In this document: positions 8,990 to 17,990 of the stretch, in pieces
How positions within the stretch are numbered: position 1 is the stretch's first letter
How the letters are laid out: each line of letters begins with the position of its first letter
DNA from: Asanoa ferruginea
Lineage (GTDB): Bacteria > Actinomycetota > Actinomycetes > Mycobacteriales > Micromonosporaceae
DNA: 64,000 bases
Assembly (NCBI RefSeq): GCF_003387075.1
Contig: NZ_QUMQ01000001.1
Span: forward strand, 7,316,001-7,380,000
Direction: 5' to 3'
Notes under the pieces: model-generated
The model's input: the letters and a program-made list of their open reading frames with translations, nothing else
Database searches by the model: none
Told to the model about the DNA's origin: nothing
Position numbers and translations under genes: made by a program

Positions 8990-10345
8990 ATGAGAGCCGT
9001 GCCCAGGTTCGTGCCACGCCACCTGCTGGCAGACGCCGCCCTCGCGCTGGCGCTGTTGGCGGTGACCCTGGGCCCGGGTTTCGTCATGGTTCTGGCCACG
9101 CCGGGCAAGCCCGGCGACTCGACCGGCATTCTGATCCGCGCGGGCCTCCCGCAGGACCAGGTGTGGTGGGTGCTCACCGCGCTCGCGCTCGTCGGCGTGG
9201 CGATCAGGCGGCACAGCGCCGTCGTCGCGTTCGTGCTCACCGCGACCGGGACCGCGGGTCATCTGCTGCTCCAGACCAAGTTCCAGCTACTCGACCTGGC
9301 GCTACCGCTGGTGCTCTACACGGTGGCCGCCATGGGCCGCAAGCGGCGTGTCGTGCTCGGTGCGCTGGCCCTCGCCATGATCGTGACCTATCTCGCGATG
9401 CTGGGCAGCCGGCTCGATGTCACGCACCGTCAGAAAGCCGTCGTGGCCGCCAAACAGGAGCAGCAGAAATTGGCCGATGCCCTGAACGGCGACAGAGAGT
9501 CCAAACAGGTGCTGCAGACGACCCGGATGGTCCCGCACACGGCAATCCCCGTTGACACTCTCATCGAGACGGGCCAGGACGCCCTCGAGATGTGGCTGCT
9601 GCTGGTCGCGGCCTATGCCGTCGGTGACGGCATCCGGACCCGTCGCGCTCACCTGGTCGCCGTCGAACAACGCACCGCCGACCTGGCCCGGCAGGAACGC
9701 CAGCGGGCCGCGCTGGCGGTCGCGGCCGAGCGGACCCGGATCACGCGGGAACTGCACGACGTGGTCGCGCACGGCATGTCGGTCATGGTCGTGCAGGCGC
9801 AGGGCGCGGCCGCGGCGCTCGACCGGCATCCGGAGCGCACGGCCACGGCTTTGCAGCACGTGATCGACGTGGGACGGTCGTCGTTGTCCGAGATGCGCCG
9901 GCTGCTCGCGGCCGAACGCACCGACGCGGCCGAAGACGCCCGGCTCACGCCGCTGCCGGGGATCGGTGCGATACCCGATCTCGTCGACCAGTTGCGGTCC
10001 GCGGGAATGCGCATCGACCTGCAGATCGAGGGGGTGCCCGACGTCGTGCCGGCCGCGGTCGATCTCTCCGCCTACCGGATCGTGCAGGAGGCCCTCACCA
10101 ACACCCTCAAGCACGCGGGCCCCGAAGCCGGCGCGCGGATCCGGCTCGAGTTCGATCCGGAGTTCCTCCGGGTGGAGGTGACCGACGACGGCCAGGGGCC
10201 GGCAGACGGCGCCGACGGCATCGGCAACGGCCTGCGCGGCATCGCCGATCGGGTCGCCGTGCTGGGCGGCGCCCTGGAGACCGGCCAGGCGCCGGATCGC
10301 GGATTCCGGCTCGGCGCGACACTTCCGGTCGGGGCCCGGCCATGA
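8990..10345 (+). CDS. Sensor histidine kinase, HisKA_3 type
   Basis: A 451-residue membrane kinase. About five hydrophobic segments span the first 220 residues, with a charged region near 140-185 that may face outside. The acceptor box RITRELHDVVAHGMSV has the His near residue 256. The HATPase part contains SAYRIVQEALTNTLKHA, DDGQGPADG and GNGLRGIADRV. The start is uncertain. The ATG at 8990 sits within a TACGAT -10-like hexamer (8986-8991), and an in-frame GTG at 8999 follows at 7 bases, the layout of a leaderless mRNA. It is divergent from the MacAB-like operon and overlaps its regulator by ATGA. Confidence 0.9.
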   Translation: MRAVPRFVPRHLLADAALALALLAVTLGPGFVMVLATPGKPGDSTGILIRAGLPQDQVWWVLTALALVGVAIRRHSAVVAFVLTATGTAGHLLLQTKFQLLDLALPLVLYTVAAMGRKRRVVLGALALAMIVTYLAMLGSRLDVTHRQKAVVAAKQEQQKLADALNGDRESKQVLQTTRMVPHTAIPVDTLIETGQDALEMWLLLVAAYAVGDGIRTRRAHLVAVEQRTADLARQERQRAALAVAAERTRITRELHDVVAHGMSVMVVQAQGAAAALDRHPERTATALQHVIDVGRSSLSEMRRLLAAERTDAAEDARLTPLPGIGAIPDLVDQLRSAGMRIDLQIEGVPDVVPAAVDLSAYRIVQEALTNTLKHAGPEAGARIRLEFDPEFLRVEVTDDGQGPADGADGIGNGLRGIADRVAVLGGALETGQAPDRGFRLGATLPVGARP

Positions 10346-11004
10346 CCATCAGGGTGGTGCTGGTCGACGACCAGACGCTGGTCCGCACGGGCTTCCGGCT
10401 CGTCCTCGACGAGACCGACGACATCGAGGTGGTCGGCGAGGCCGCCGACGGGCACCGGGCACTCGACGCGGTGGCACGTACGCGTCCCGACGTCGTCCTG
10501 ATGGATGTGCGGATGCCCGGCCTCGACGGCATCGAGACCACCCGCCGCATCCGCTCCGGCCAACACCCCGCCAAGGTCATCATTCTGACCACCTTCGACC
10601 TCGACGAGTACGTGCTCGCCGGCCTCCGCGCCGGTGCCAGCGGGTTCCTGCTCAAGGACGCCCTCGCCGCCGACCTGATCTCGGCGGTGCGGATCGTCGC
10701 CGCGGGCGAGTCGGTGGCCGCACCGAGCGTCACTCGCCGCCTGATCGCCCACTACGTGACCCGGGCTCCGGCCCCGCCCGTCGCCAGCGAACGGCTCGCC
10801 GTTCTCACCGCGCGGGAGCGGGAGGTGCTCACCCTCGTCACCCGGGGCCTGTCCAACACGGAGATCGCCCTCGCCCTCGTCCTGTCCGAGAGCACCGTCA
10901 AGACCCACCTCGGACGGGTCCTGACCAAACTCGACCTGCGCGACCGGGTCCAGGCGGTCATCTTCGGCTACGAGTGCGGCCTGGTCTCGAACTCGTCGGG
11001 TTAG
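10342..11004 (+). CDS. LuxR/NarL-family response regulator
   Basis: A 220-residue regulator. The receiver has VDDQ near the start and the acceptor Asp in RPDVVLMDVRMPG; the C-terminal LuxR HTH contains LTAREREVLTLVTRG and SESTVKTHLGRVLTKL. It is translationally coupled to the kinase at 8990 and closely resembles the regulator at 2211. The likely target is the divergent lipoprotein-adaptor-ATPase-permease operon (inferred). Its stop overlaps the convergent gene at 11001 in a TTAG tetranucleotide. Confidence 0.93.
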   Translation: MTIRVVLVDDQTLVRTGFRLVLDETDDIEVVGEAADGHRALDAVARTRPDVVLMDVRMPGLDGIETTRRIRSGQHPAKVIILTTFDLDEYVLAGLRAGASGFLLKDALAADLISAVRIVAAGESVAAPSVTRRLIAHYVTRAPAPPVASERLAVLTAREREVLTLVTRGLSNTEIALALVLSESTVKTHLGRVLTKLDLRDRVQAVIFGYECGLVSNSSG

Positions 11005-12200
11005 CTGCCGTTGAGGGTCTCGACGAGGGCCTTGAGCGCCGCCGCGCAGTCGGCCTGGCTGGGGTTGCCGGCGCGCAGGGCGGTCAGCACGGCGTCGATC
11101 TCGTCGTCGAGCTGATGCCACGTGCCCGGATCGCGGGGCTTGAGCCCGGCCTCGGCGTCGTCCCAGCTCACCTCCAGGTCCTTGACGCGCGCCTTGCCGC
11201 CGGCCAGATCGTTCCTGCCGACCATGGTCTGCACGTCAGTGGCGATCACGGCGAAGCGGGTGAGGTCGCCCAGGCGGGTATGGGGGTGCGACTGCTGGTC
11301 GGGGATGGTGAGCGCCGCGACCTCGCTCTGGCTCGAGCCGAGGTTGCCGAGTCCCAGGCCGACGATCGCGACCGCGGCGACGGCGCCCGCCGCCCAGGCG
11401 TAGTCCGGCCGCCGGCCGCCGAGCGGGCCGTCACCCTTGGCCACCACCCCATGCCGGTTGGCCAGCAACTGCTCCCGGCCGACCAGGACGAGGATGACCA
11501 CGAAGAACAGCAAACTCGTTCGGCTCGCGCCCAGATCGAGGCCGCCGAGGTCCTTCGACTGGGTGAGCAGGTCACCGAGTGAGGCACCGAGGGGCCGGGT
11601 CAGGACGTACGCGATCCAGAATGTCAGCACCTGACCTGCGCCGGCCCGGGCGGCGAGCCAGGTGAGCAGGATCAGCCCGCCGAAGATCAGGGTGCCGTTG
11701 CGGAAGCCCAGGCTGAGCGCCTCGGTGGCCAGGTCACCGGCGGCGGTGCCGAGCGCGAACGTGGTCAGGATCGCGCCCCAGTAGAAGCCTTCGCGGCGCG
11801 GGGTGTCGATCGACGTGATCGCCAGGGTGCGCTCCTGGCGATACCAGACGACGAAGACCACGGCCAGGACGACCGCGAACACCGCAGTGCTCAGATAGAG
11901 GCTGACGCCGAGCGTGTCGGTGAAGAAGTCGGTGATCTGCGTTCCGACGATGCTCACCAGCACGACGCAGAGCCAGTAGATCCATGGTGTGTACCTACGC
12001 GTCCGGAACTGGATGACGAGCGCGACACCGAGCACCGCGATCATCAGGGCGTCGGTCACGGCGGGGCCGAGTCCCACGTTCACGGTCAGGTAATCGGCGA
12101 ACGTCTCGCCGATGGTGGTCGATAGCACCTTGATCACCCAGAAGGTGGCGGTGATCGCCGGGACCTTGGTCAACCAGCCGGATGTACGCGCGATGGGCAT
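11001..12200 (-). CDS. Multi-pass membrane protein (COG4705-like)
   Basis: A 399-residue protein with about ten hydrophobic segments, plus a soluble, helical C-terminal tail of about 100 residues rich in Asp/Glu/Lys. It contains internally similar halves (KVLSTTIGETFADYLTVN early and TFALGTAAGDLATEALSLG later), a pattern of the poorly characterised COG4705 'repeat of membrane-anchored protein' family. The ATG at 12200 is preferred to a TTG three codons upstream. No strong ribosome-binding site is visible. The role is unknown; the tail could sense or bind a partner outside the membrane. Confidence 0.75.
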   Translation of the reverse strand: MPIARTSGWLTKVPAITATFWVIKVLSTTIGETFADYLTVNVGLGPAVTDALMIAVLGVALVIQFRTRRYTPWIYWLCVVLVSIVGTQITDFFTDTLGVSLYLSTAVFAVVLAVVFVVWYRQERTLAITSIDTPRREGFYWGAILTTFALGTAAGDLATEALSLGFRNGTLIFGGLILLTWLAARAGAGQVLTFWIAYVLTRPLGASLGDLLTQSKDLGGLDLGASRTSLLFFVVILVLVGREQLLANRHGVVAKGDGPLGGRRPDYAWAAGAVAAVAIVGLGLGNLGSSQSEVAALTIPDQQSHPHTRLGDLTRFAVIATDVQTMVGRNDLAGGKARVKDLEVSWDDAEAGLKPRDPGTWHQLDDEIDAVLTALRAGNPSQADCAAALKALVETLNGS

Positions 12201-12251
12201 GGTCGACAAGATGCGGGGAGCTGGCTGAGACGTCGCTGAAGACTGGACCGG

Positions 12252-14458
12252 CTACTCGAAGCGTGCGGTCTGCAGCGACGTGATGCGGCGCAGCGGAATG
12301 GTGGCCGCGAGCGCGACGGTCAGCGCGGCGGCGAGTCCGGCGCCAAGGGTCCACCAGTAACCGGACCCCGGCGGCACCCATGGCAGGTGGTTGACCCGGA
12401 GCACGTCGGCCGCCACGGCGAGGCCGAGCAGGACACTCGTGGTGGCGATGCCGATGAGTGGCGCGGCGGTCTCGACGATCAGCACCCAGGACAGGTCCCG
12501 GGAGCGCATACCGGCGAGTCGCAGCAGCGCGAATGGGCGTTTGCGCTCGACGAGGCCGCCCGCGACGGACACGGCCAGGCTGAAGCCGGCGATCACCAAC
12601 GTGACGAGCAGGACGCTGTTGGCGATGCGGGCCATCTGGTCGGCCTGGTAGTTGTTCTGTCCTTTCAGCTCACCGAAGGCCCATGGCAACGTCGGTGCGG
12701 CATCGTCGGTCGCCGACTCGATGGCGGTCCGCGCCGACTCGATGGCGCCGGCGTGGGCGTTCGTGGTCACCAGCAGCCCGAGCATCGGCAACGAGCCGAG
12801 GTCGGCGGTGGCGTCGGTGGCGTCGGTGTCGTCGGTGTCGTCGGTAAGAACGTCGCCGACCGCGCCGTCGGCCAGGCCCCGCACGTCGATCGACACAGTG
12901 CGGCCCGGGTCCGGGCAGTCGGCCATGGCGGCGGCGCGGAGGTTGCCGCAGGCCGTGACGACGCGCATCGCGGGCGCCGGGCCGGCGGTGGTGCGCAGGT
13001 CGACGACGGCGGTGACACCGTCGATGGCGTGCAACCGTGCGACGAGGGCGTTGGCCCGCTCGGCCGGCAGCGGCGCGGCGTTGTGATCGGCGAAGTCGGT
13101 GACGACGGTGCCGACAGGAAGCGCGATCCGGCCCGGTTCCGGCAGGTGGGCCTGGGTCGCCGACGACAGCGTGCTGGTCAGCGTCACGAGGAAGACGGCC
13201 AGCACGAGTCCGCTGATCGCTCGGAAGCTGGCGGATGGGTCGGCGGTCAGCCGGTGCCCGGCGAGGGTCGTCGCGGCCCGGCGACCGGTCCAGATGAGGA
13301 CCTTGCCGACGCCGGTGGTCAGCCACGGCCCGATGATCACGATGCCCACGATGAGCAGCGCCATGACCGCGGCCAGCAGCCACACGCCGTGATCGCCTCC
13401 GGTGTCGGTCAGGATGGGCAGGGTCACCACGAAGCCGAGCGCCCCGGCGGCCAGCGGGAGGACCCGCCACCAGGCAGCCGGTCTGCTGGTCGCCTTGCGG
13501 GTCACGCCGAGCGGGTCGAGCTGGGCCGCACGGAGCGAGACCAGAGCGGCCAAAGCCGACAGCACGGGCACACCAAGACCGATCAGCGCCGCGTACGGCC
13601 AGCGCAGGTGCAGGTCGGAGGGGAAGAACGGCGACCCGTCAACGTTGATCCGGGCGGCCCAGGGCCGGACGATGGCGAATCCGGCGAAGCCGAGCGCGCT
13701 GCCGCACAGGGCGGACACCGCGGCCTCGATCGCGGCGATCGTGCGGACCTGACGCGGCAACGCGCCGACCAGCCGCATCGCGGCCAGCCGTTCTTCGCGG
13801 CGGGCGGCGGCCAGCCGGGTCGCGGTAGCGATCAAAACGAGGATCGGCAGCAGCAGCGCGGCGGCACCGATGCCGATCAGGACCCGGCCGAACCGGGTAG
13901 GTGCCTCGGTGCGCGGCGCGCCTTCGATGCTGCGGACCTGGATGACACCGGGTTGCCCGGCGAGCTGGTCGGGTGCGAGCCGACGAAGACCACGAGGGAA
14001 TCGGGGCCCAGGAGCGCGGCCTGACCGACCGTCGCGACGACCCGGCCCGGGAACCGGTCGGCGAGCTGGGTGGCGGGAACCTTTGCCAGCAAGCGTTCGA
14101 GCGCCGGAGAGACGGCCAGCTCACCCGGGCCGGGTAGCTTGTCGAGGCCGGGCGGGACGGGGCTGTGCGCGCCCAACGGAGCGACGTCGACGCGCAAGAG
14201 GTCGCGGCCGTCGAAGCCGTCGTCGCGCATCCGCCACCACAGCGGGTCGGTGGCGTTCTCGTCCTGTGCGGGTCGCACGTTGCGCGCCGCCGTGTCGGTC
14301 CAGCCGGCGCGCGCCTCATGGGCCTGGAACGCGGGGAACGTGACGGCGGCGACCAGCAGCAGGTGCACGCCGAGACCGACGCCGGCCGCGGTCGCCACGA
14401 GGCGGACGAGCTGCTCGCGTCCACCCGCGAACGCCAGCCGGACCGCGAGGCGGATCAT
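12252..14458 (-). pseudogene. FtsX-like ABC permease gene split by a frameshift
   Basis: Two frames together make one FtsX-type permease of about 735 residues. The 5' part starts at ATG 14458 (MIRLAVRLAFAGGREQLVRL) and reads to SLVVFVG near 13979. The protein continues one frame over with APDQLAGQPGVIQVRS and runs through eight or so membrane segments to the stop at 12252. A single missing base near 13977-13981 accounts for the shift. The junction contains no slippery heptamer, so programmed frameshifting is unlikely. It is either a disrupted gene or a sequencing error. The 5' end overlaps the ATPase stop by ATGA, as in a normal operon. Confidence 0.8.
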
Positions 14459-15165
14459 CGCGTACCCAGGTCGCCGGGTTTGTTCGTTTCGACGGTGGCG
14501 TAGTCGGTGACCTCGCCGTCTCTGACCAGGACCTCCCGATCCGCGCAGGCCGCGACGCGGGCGTCGTGGGTCACCAGCACCACGGTGGCGTTCTGTTCCC
14601 GCGCGGTGGCCAGCAGCAGATCCATCACGTTCTCCCCCGCGAGCGAGTCCAGTGATCCGGTCGGCTCGTCGGCGAACACCACCGTCGGCCGGTTGACCAG
14701 AGCGCGCGCCACCGCGACCCGCTGCGCCTGCCCGCCGGACAACTCGCCCGGGCGACGGCGATGCAGACCGTGCAGATCCAACCGGTCGAGCACCGCGGTC
14801 GCCGCGTCGCGTGCCACCCGCCGCGAGGTGTGGCGGAGCAGCAGCGGCAGCATCACGTTCTCCAGGACCGGCAGCTCCGGAACGAGCTGGCCGAACTGGA
14901 ACACGAACCCGAAGCGATCCCGGCGGATGAGTGACCGGTTGTTCTCCGACATCGTGTTGAGCGGGTGTCCATCGAAGACGATCTGGCCGCTGTCGGGTCT
15001 CAGGATGCCGGCCAGGCAGTGCAGCAGCGTCGACTTGCCGGACCCGCTCGGGCCCATGATCGCCAGCACCTCGCCGGCGGTCACGGTCAGGTTGGCGTCG
15101 CGCAACGCCGGGGTGGATCCGAAGGATTTCGTCACGGCGTGTGCGGCCAGGATCGCGGCGCTCAT
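14455..15165 (-). CDS. ABC transporter ATP-binding protein (LolD/MacB class)
   Basis: A 236-residue ATPase with a Walker A (GPSGSGKST), the signature ELSGGQAQRVAVARAL, a Walker B (VVFADEPTGSLD) and VLVTHD. It sits between a PadR regulator gene and an FtsX permease gene, overlapping both by ATGA, the usual actinobacterial PadR-ATPase-FtsX unit. The ATPase frame itself is intact although both neighbours look damaged. The substrate is unknown. Confidence 0.92.
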   Translation of the reverse strand: MSAAILAAHAVTKSFGSTPALRDANLTVTAGEVLAIMGPSGSGKSTLLHCLAGILRPDSGQIVFDGHPLNTMSENNRSLIRRDRFGFVFQFGQLVPELPVLENVMLPLLLRHTSRRVARDAATAVLDRLDLHGLHRRRPGELSGGQAQRVAVARALVNRPTVVFADEPTGSLDSLAGENVMDLLLATAREQNATVVLVTHDARVAACADREVLVRDGEVTDYATVETNKPGDLGTR

Positions 15166-15707
15166 CGGGCGAACTCCTTCCTGAGCTGCACGAGCCGGGC
15201 CGAGGTCAGCTCGATCCAGCGCAGGTCGGCGTCGAGATGGAACAGGCCGTAGTCGGCGAGCAGGGCCTTGCTGAGCTGGTCAGACTTGCGCAACGCGGTC
15301 AGCTCCCGCATCCGCGCCAGGTGGGCCTTGCGCTGGGCGTTGAGGTAGGCCTTCACCGGCCGATCCGACAGCAGCGCGAGGATGACCTTGACGAACAGCA
15401 GCGCCTGGAGGTGGGGCTCGGGCTGCTCCGGCGTGCCGAGCCACTCTTCCAGCCGCGCCACACCCGCCGGGGTGATGACGTAACGCTTGCGCTCCGGGCC
15501 GTCGCCGGGTGCGGAGCCCTCGATCTGGATCTGCCCGTCGCGTTCGAGGCGCGACAGGGTGCCGTAGACCTGCCCGATCGGCAGCGCACGGCCGCCGCCG
15601 AACATCGAGTCGTATTCGCGCTTGAGTTCATAGCCGTGGCTCGGCTCAGGTTCGAGGTAGGTCGAATCAGGTCGCGGTGACGGCCACGGTGTGCCAGCCG
15701 GTGGCAC
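15162..15707 (-). CDS. PadR-family transcriptional regulator, apparently 5'-truncated
   Basis: The frame encodes the PadR winged helix from EPEPSHGYELKREYD through LPIGQVYGTLSRLERDG and RKRYVITPAGVARLEEWL, then the C-terminal helical domain (VKVILALLSDRP), ending at the ATPase start. The usual first 8-12 residues (a Met plus the first part of helix 1) are missing. The frame instead runs upstream into the end of the oxidoreductase gene. The nearest usable codon is a GTG at 15707, inside that gene, which would give 181 residues with an odd Pro-rich start. A deletion that joined the oxidoreductase stop to PadR codon ~10 explains this best. Confidence 0.6.
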   Translation of the reverse strand: MPPAGTPWPSPRPDSTYLEPEPSHGYELKREYDSMFGGGRALPIGQVYGTLSRLERDGQIQIEGSAPGDGPERKRYVITPAGVARLEEWLGTPEQPEPHLQALLFVKVILALLSDRPVKAYLNAQRKAHLARMRELTALRKSDQLSKALLADYGLFHLDADLRWIELTSARLVQLRKEFAR

Positions 15708-17175
15708 CGTTCGGGAACGGGCTCGCGCGTTCGTTGGTCTGGACGGCGCCGGTCCGGTCGACCGCCCGGACCCGGAGCGAATGCGGGCCGGACCGCGCCT
15801 GCCAGCGATAGCTCCATTGGGTCCAGGTGTCCAGGTTGGGCTCGGGCAGCAGGGTGGCTGGCGCCCATTCCCCGTCGTCGACCTGCACCTCGACGGCGGC
15901 GATTCCCCTACCTTGGGCCCAGGCGACGCCGGCCACGACAACTGGTCCGGCGGCGAGGCGCGCGAACGGGCCCGGCCGGTCGATCCGGGACGCGGTCTTG
16001 ACCGGTGCCCGGGCGGCGTACCCGCGGCGGACCCAGTAGGCGTCGAAGGCGTCGAACGTCGCCAGCTCGATCTCGGTGATCCATTTGCAGGAGCCCGCGT
16101 AGCCGTAGACGCCGGGGGTCAGCATCCGCGCCGGGAAGCCGTGTTCGAGCGGGAGCGGCTCCCCGTTCATGCCCACGCAGAGCAGCGCCTGCTGGGTGCC
16201 GGGCATGGTGCCGCTGTCGAGCACGGTGGCCGTCGGGGTGCCGATGGTCATGCCGTCGACGGATCGGGCGACGATCTGGTCGGCGCCGGCATGGACGCCG
16301 GCCCGGCGCAGCAACGCTGCCAGGGGCACGCCGAGCCACTTGGCCGTGCCCGCGTACGGGCCGCCGACCTCGTTGGACACGCAGTTGAGGGTGATGTGCT
16401 CCTCGACCATCGGCTCCCGCAGCAGGTCGTCGAAGCTGAGCTCGAAGGGCCTGTCGACCAGGCCTTTCACGCGCAGCGTCCACCGGTCCGCGTCGACCCT
16501 GGGCACCGACAGGGCGGTGTCCACCCGGTAGAAGTCGGCGTTCGGCGTGACGAATCCGGGTGCGAGTTCTGCTGCGGGCCGCGCCGGCCGGGGCAGCCGG
16601 ACCCGGTCCCGGGTGCGGGCAGCCGCCCCGCCGAGGATGCGCGAGCTGGCCGCGACCCCGGCGGTCGTGACGACCGCGGCGGCGACGGCCACCCCACCGA
16701 CGAACGCCCGCCGATCCAGCAATCCCGCTCTGCCGCCGGGCTCGGCGGTCGGGCGGGCCGGGCGCAGCATCACCAGCAGCACCCCGGCCGTGACCAGGGT
16801 GCTGATCAGCGCGGGAGTGACGCCGAGCGCCGAAGCGCCGGGGCGGGTCAATGCCGCGGCGGCGCCGAGACCGCCCAGGGCGGCGAACCCGGTCAGGCCT
16901 GCCCACCGGCGACGGTCGGCGACGATCCCGAGGACGGCCGCCACGATGGCGACCGCGGCCGCGATGCCGGCCAGCAGCAACGGTTTGTCGTAGGTGCCCG
17001 CCGTGCGGACCGCGAACTCCTTGAGCGGGGCCGGCGTGGCGTCGATAACCATGCCGCCCACCGCGTACAACGGTCCGGCACGTTGGTCGATCGCGGTGGC
17101 GACCAACTGCCCGGTCGAGACTCCAAGGGTTGCCGAGGCCAGCCCGGCGAAACCCGGCCACATCACGCGCCGCAC
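15667..17175 (-). CDS. Membrane-anchored molybdopterin-dependent oxidoreductase (sulfite-oxidase fold)
   Basis: A 502-residue protein. Four to five hydrophobic segments occupy residues 1-165, then a twin-Arg-like RRAFVGG stretch with a further hydrophobic segment. A sulfite-oxidase/YedY-type catalytic domain follows (about 235-400), with SFDDLLREPMVEEHITLNCVSN, whose Cys is the expected molybdenum ligand, and GFPARMLTPGVYGYAGSCKW. A C-terminal Ig-like dimerisation domain ends the protein (RVRAVDRTGAVQTNE). The GTG at 17175 is chosen for the GGAGGAG about 9 bases upstream. A hairpin separates it from the fasciclin gene. The substrate is unknown. Confidence 0.88.
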   Translation of the reverse strand: MRRVMWPGFAGLASATLGVSTGQLVATAIDQRAGPLYAVGGMVIDATPAPLKEFAVRTAGTYDKPLLLAGIAAAVAIVAAVLGIVADRRRWAGLTGFAALGGLGAAAALTRPGASALGVTPALISTLVTAGVLLVMLRPARPTAEPGGRAGLLDRRAFVGGVAVAAAVVTTAGVAASSRILGGAAARTRDRVRLPRPARPAAELAPGFVTPNADFYRVDTALSVPRVDADRWTLRVKGLVDRPFELSFDDLLREPMVEEHITLNCVSNEVGGPYAGTAKWLGVPLAALLRRAGVHAGADQIVARSVDGMTIGTPTATVLDSGTMPGTQQALLCVGMNGEPLPLEHGFPARMLTPGVYGYAGSCKWITEIELATFDAFDAYWVRRGYAARAPVKTASRIDRPGPFARLAAGPVVVAGVAWAQGRGIAAVEVQVDDGEWAPATLLPEPNLDTWTQWSYRWQARSGPHSLRVRAVDRTGAVQTNERASPFPNGATGWHTVAVTAT

Positions 17176-17196
17176 GCCTGTGCTCCTCCGTTTATG

Positions 17197-17234
17197 GCGC
17201 GACTCCCGGCCGCCGAGGGGGCCGGGAGTCGCGC
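17197..17234 (-). terminator. Hairpin between fasciclin and oxidoreductase genes
   Basis: A perfect 15-bp inverted repeat (GCGCGACTCCCGGCC at 17197-17211 and its complement at 17220-17234) with an 8-base loop. It lies 16 bases after the fasciclin stop and 22 bases before the oxidoreductase start. There is no T-tract, as is common in actinobacteria. It would terminate or attenuate transcription from the fasciclin gene, or stabilise that mRNA. Confidence 0.7.
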
Positions 17235-17249
17235 GTGGATGATCCGGGG

Positions 17250-17882
17250 TCAGGCCGGGGGCATGAGCACGGTGTCCACGATGTACACGGTGGCGTTGGC
17301 GGTCTTGACGTTGCCGCAGACGACCTTCGAGTCGCCGTTGACGGTAAAGTTGGCGCCATTTCCGGCCACCATCAGGTTCTGCCCCTCGAGGCTCATCTGG
17401 TTGCCCGCCAACGTCTCGGGCGTCAGCTGCCCGCCCGGCACGACGTGGTAGGTCAGAATCTTCGTCAACTTCTCCTTGTCGGCGAGCACCTGGTCGAGCT
17501 GCGCCTTCGGAATCTTCGCGAACGCGTCGTTCGTCGGTGCGAAGACGGTGACGTTCGCGGAGCTGTTGAGCGAGTCGACCAGGCCCGCCTTCTTGACCGC
17601 ACTGACCAGGGTGGACAGCAGCGGGTTCCCGGATGCCGCGGTCGCCACCGGCACCTGAGACATCGCCTGGAAGCTGCCGGCGTTCATCGGATCGGTGGGA
17701 ACGGCGGCGCAGCCGGCGCCGAACTCGCCGGCGGCCATCGCCGGGCTCGACGCCATCGCTGACGACGTCGCGCCGGCCGGCGGATTCGCGGTCTGCGCGT
17801 CGTCGCTGGCACTGCCGCACGCGGCGACGCTCAACGCGAACGCGGCCACAGCGGCGACGGCGACGAACTTGGGGAGACGCAT
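17250..17882 (-). CDS. Fasciclin (FAS1) domain lipoprotein, MPT70/MPT83-like
   Basis: A 210-residue protein with a lipoprotein signal (VAAFALSVAAC, lipobox Cys near residue 20), a Pro/Ala/Ser linker, and one FAS1 domain from about residue 75. Domain hallmarks are VTVFAPTNDAFAKIP, ILTYHVVPGGQLT and a final VYIVDTVLMPP. The ATG at 17882 follows GAAGGGATAAAC. It is encoded next to a molybdopterin oxidoreductase and preceded by a SigK-like promoter (17920-17945), as MPT70/83 are in mycobacteria. Secreted FAS1 proteins often mediate adhesion, but the role here is not shown. Confidence 0.92.
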   Translation of the reverse strand: MRLPKFVAVAAVAAFALSVAACGSASDDAQTANPPAGATSSAMASSPAMAAGEFGAGCAAVPTDPMNAGSFQAMSQVPVATAASGNPLLSTLVSAVKKAGLVDSLNSSANVTVFAPTNDAFAKIPKAQLDQVLADKEKLTKILTYHVVPGGQLTPETLAGNQMSLEGQNLMVAGNGANFTVNGDSKVVCGNVKTANATVYIVDTVLMPPA

Positions 17883-17919
17883 GTTTATCCCTTCACGGAG
17901 AACTTGTGTGCGGAAGGGA

Positions 17920-17945
17920 TTCGGGCCCACCAGGAGAGCGGATGG
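17920..17945 (-). promoter_or_regulatory. SigK-like ECF promoter of the fasciclin gene
   Basis: On the minus strand CCATCC (17945-17940) is followed by a 16-base spacer and CGAA (17923-17920), 37 bases before the ATG. This equals the consensus reported for mycobacterial SigK promoters (CCATCC-N16/17-CGAA), which drive fasciclin genes there. The extended block TTGCCACC...GGGACCCATCCG also recurs upstream of the DUF4331 gene. Confidence 0.7.
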
Positions 17946-17990
17946 GTCCCGGTGGCAACTTTCTCGCGCGCCACCCGAATGAGTGACGGA

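Noticed and set aside
13960-13990. Programmed -1 ribosomal frameshifting in the FtsX gene
   Set aside because: A -1 shift would restore the frame, but there is no X-XXY-YYZ slippery heptamer and no obvious pseudoknot. A base loss is simpler.
12387-14024. A 545-residue plus-strand reading frame opposite the FtsX permease gene
   Set aside because: The minus strand reads as an FtsX membrane protein; the plus-strand product is Gly/Arg/Asp-rich with no fold-like pattern.
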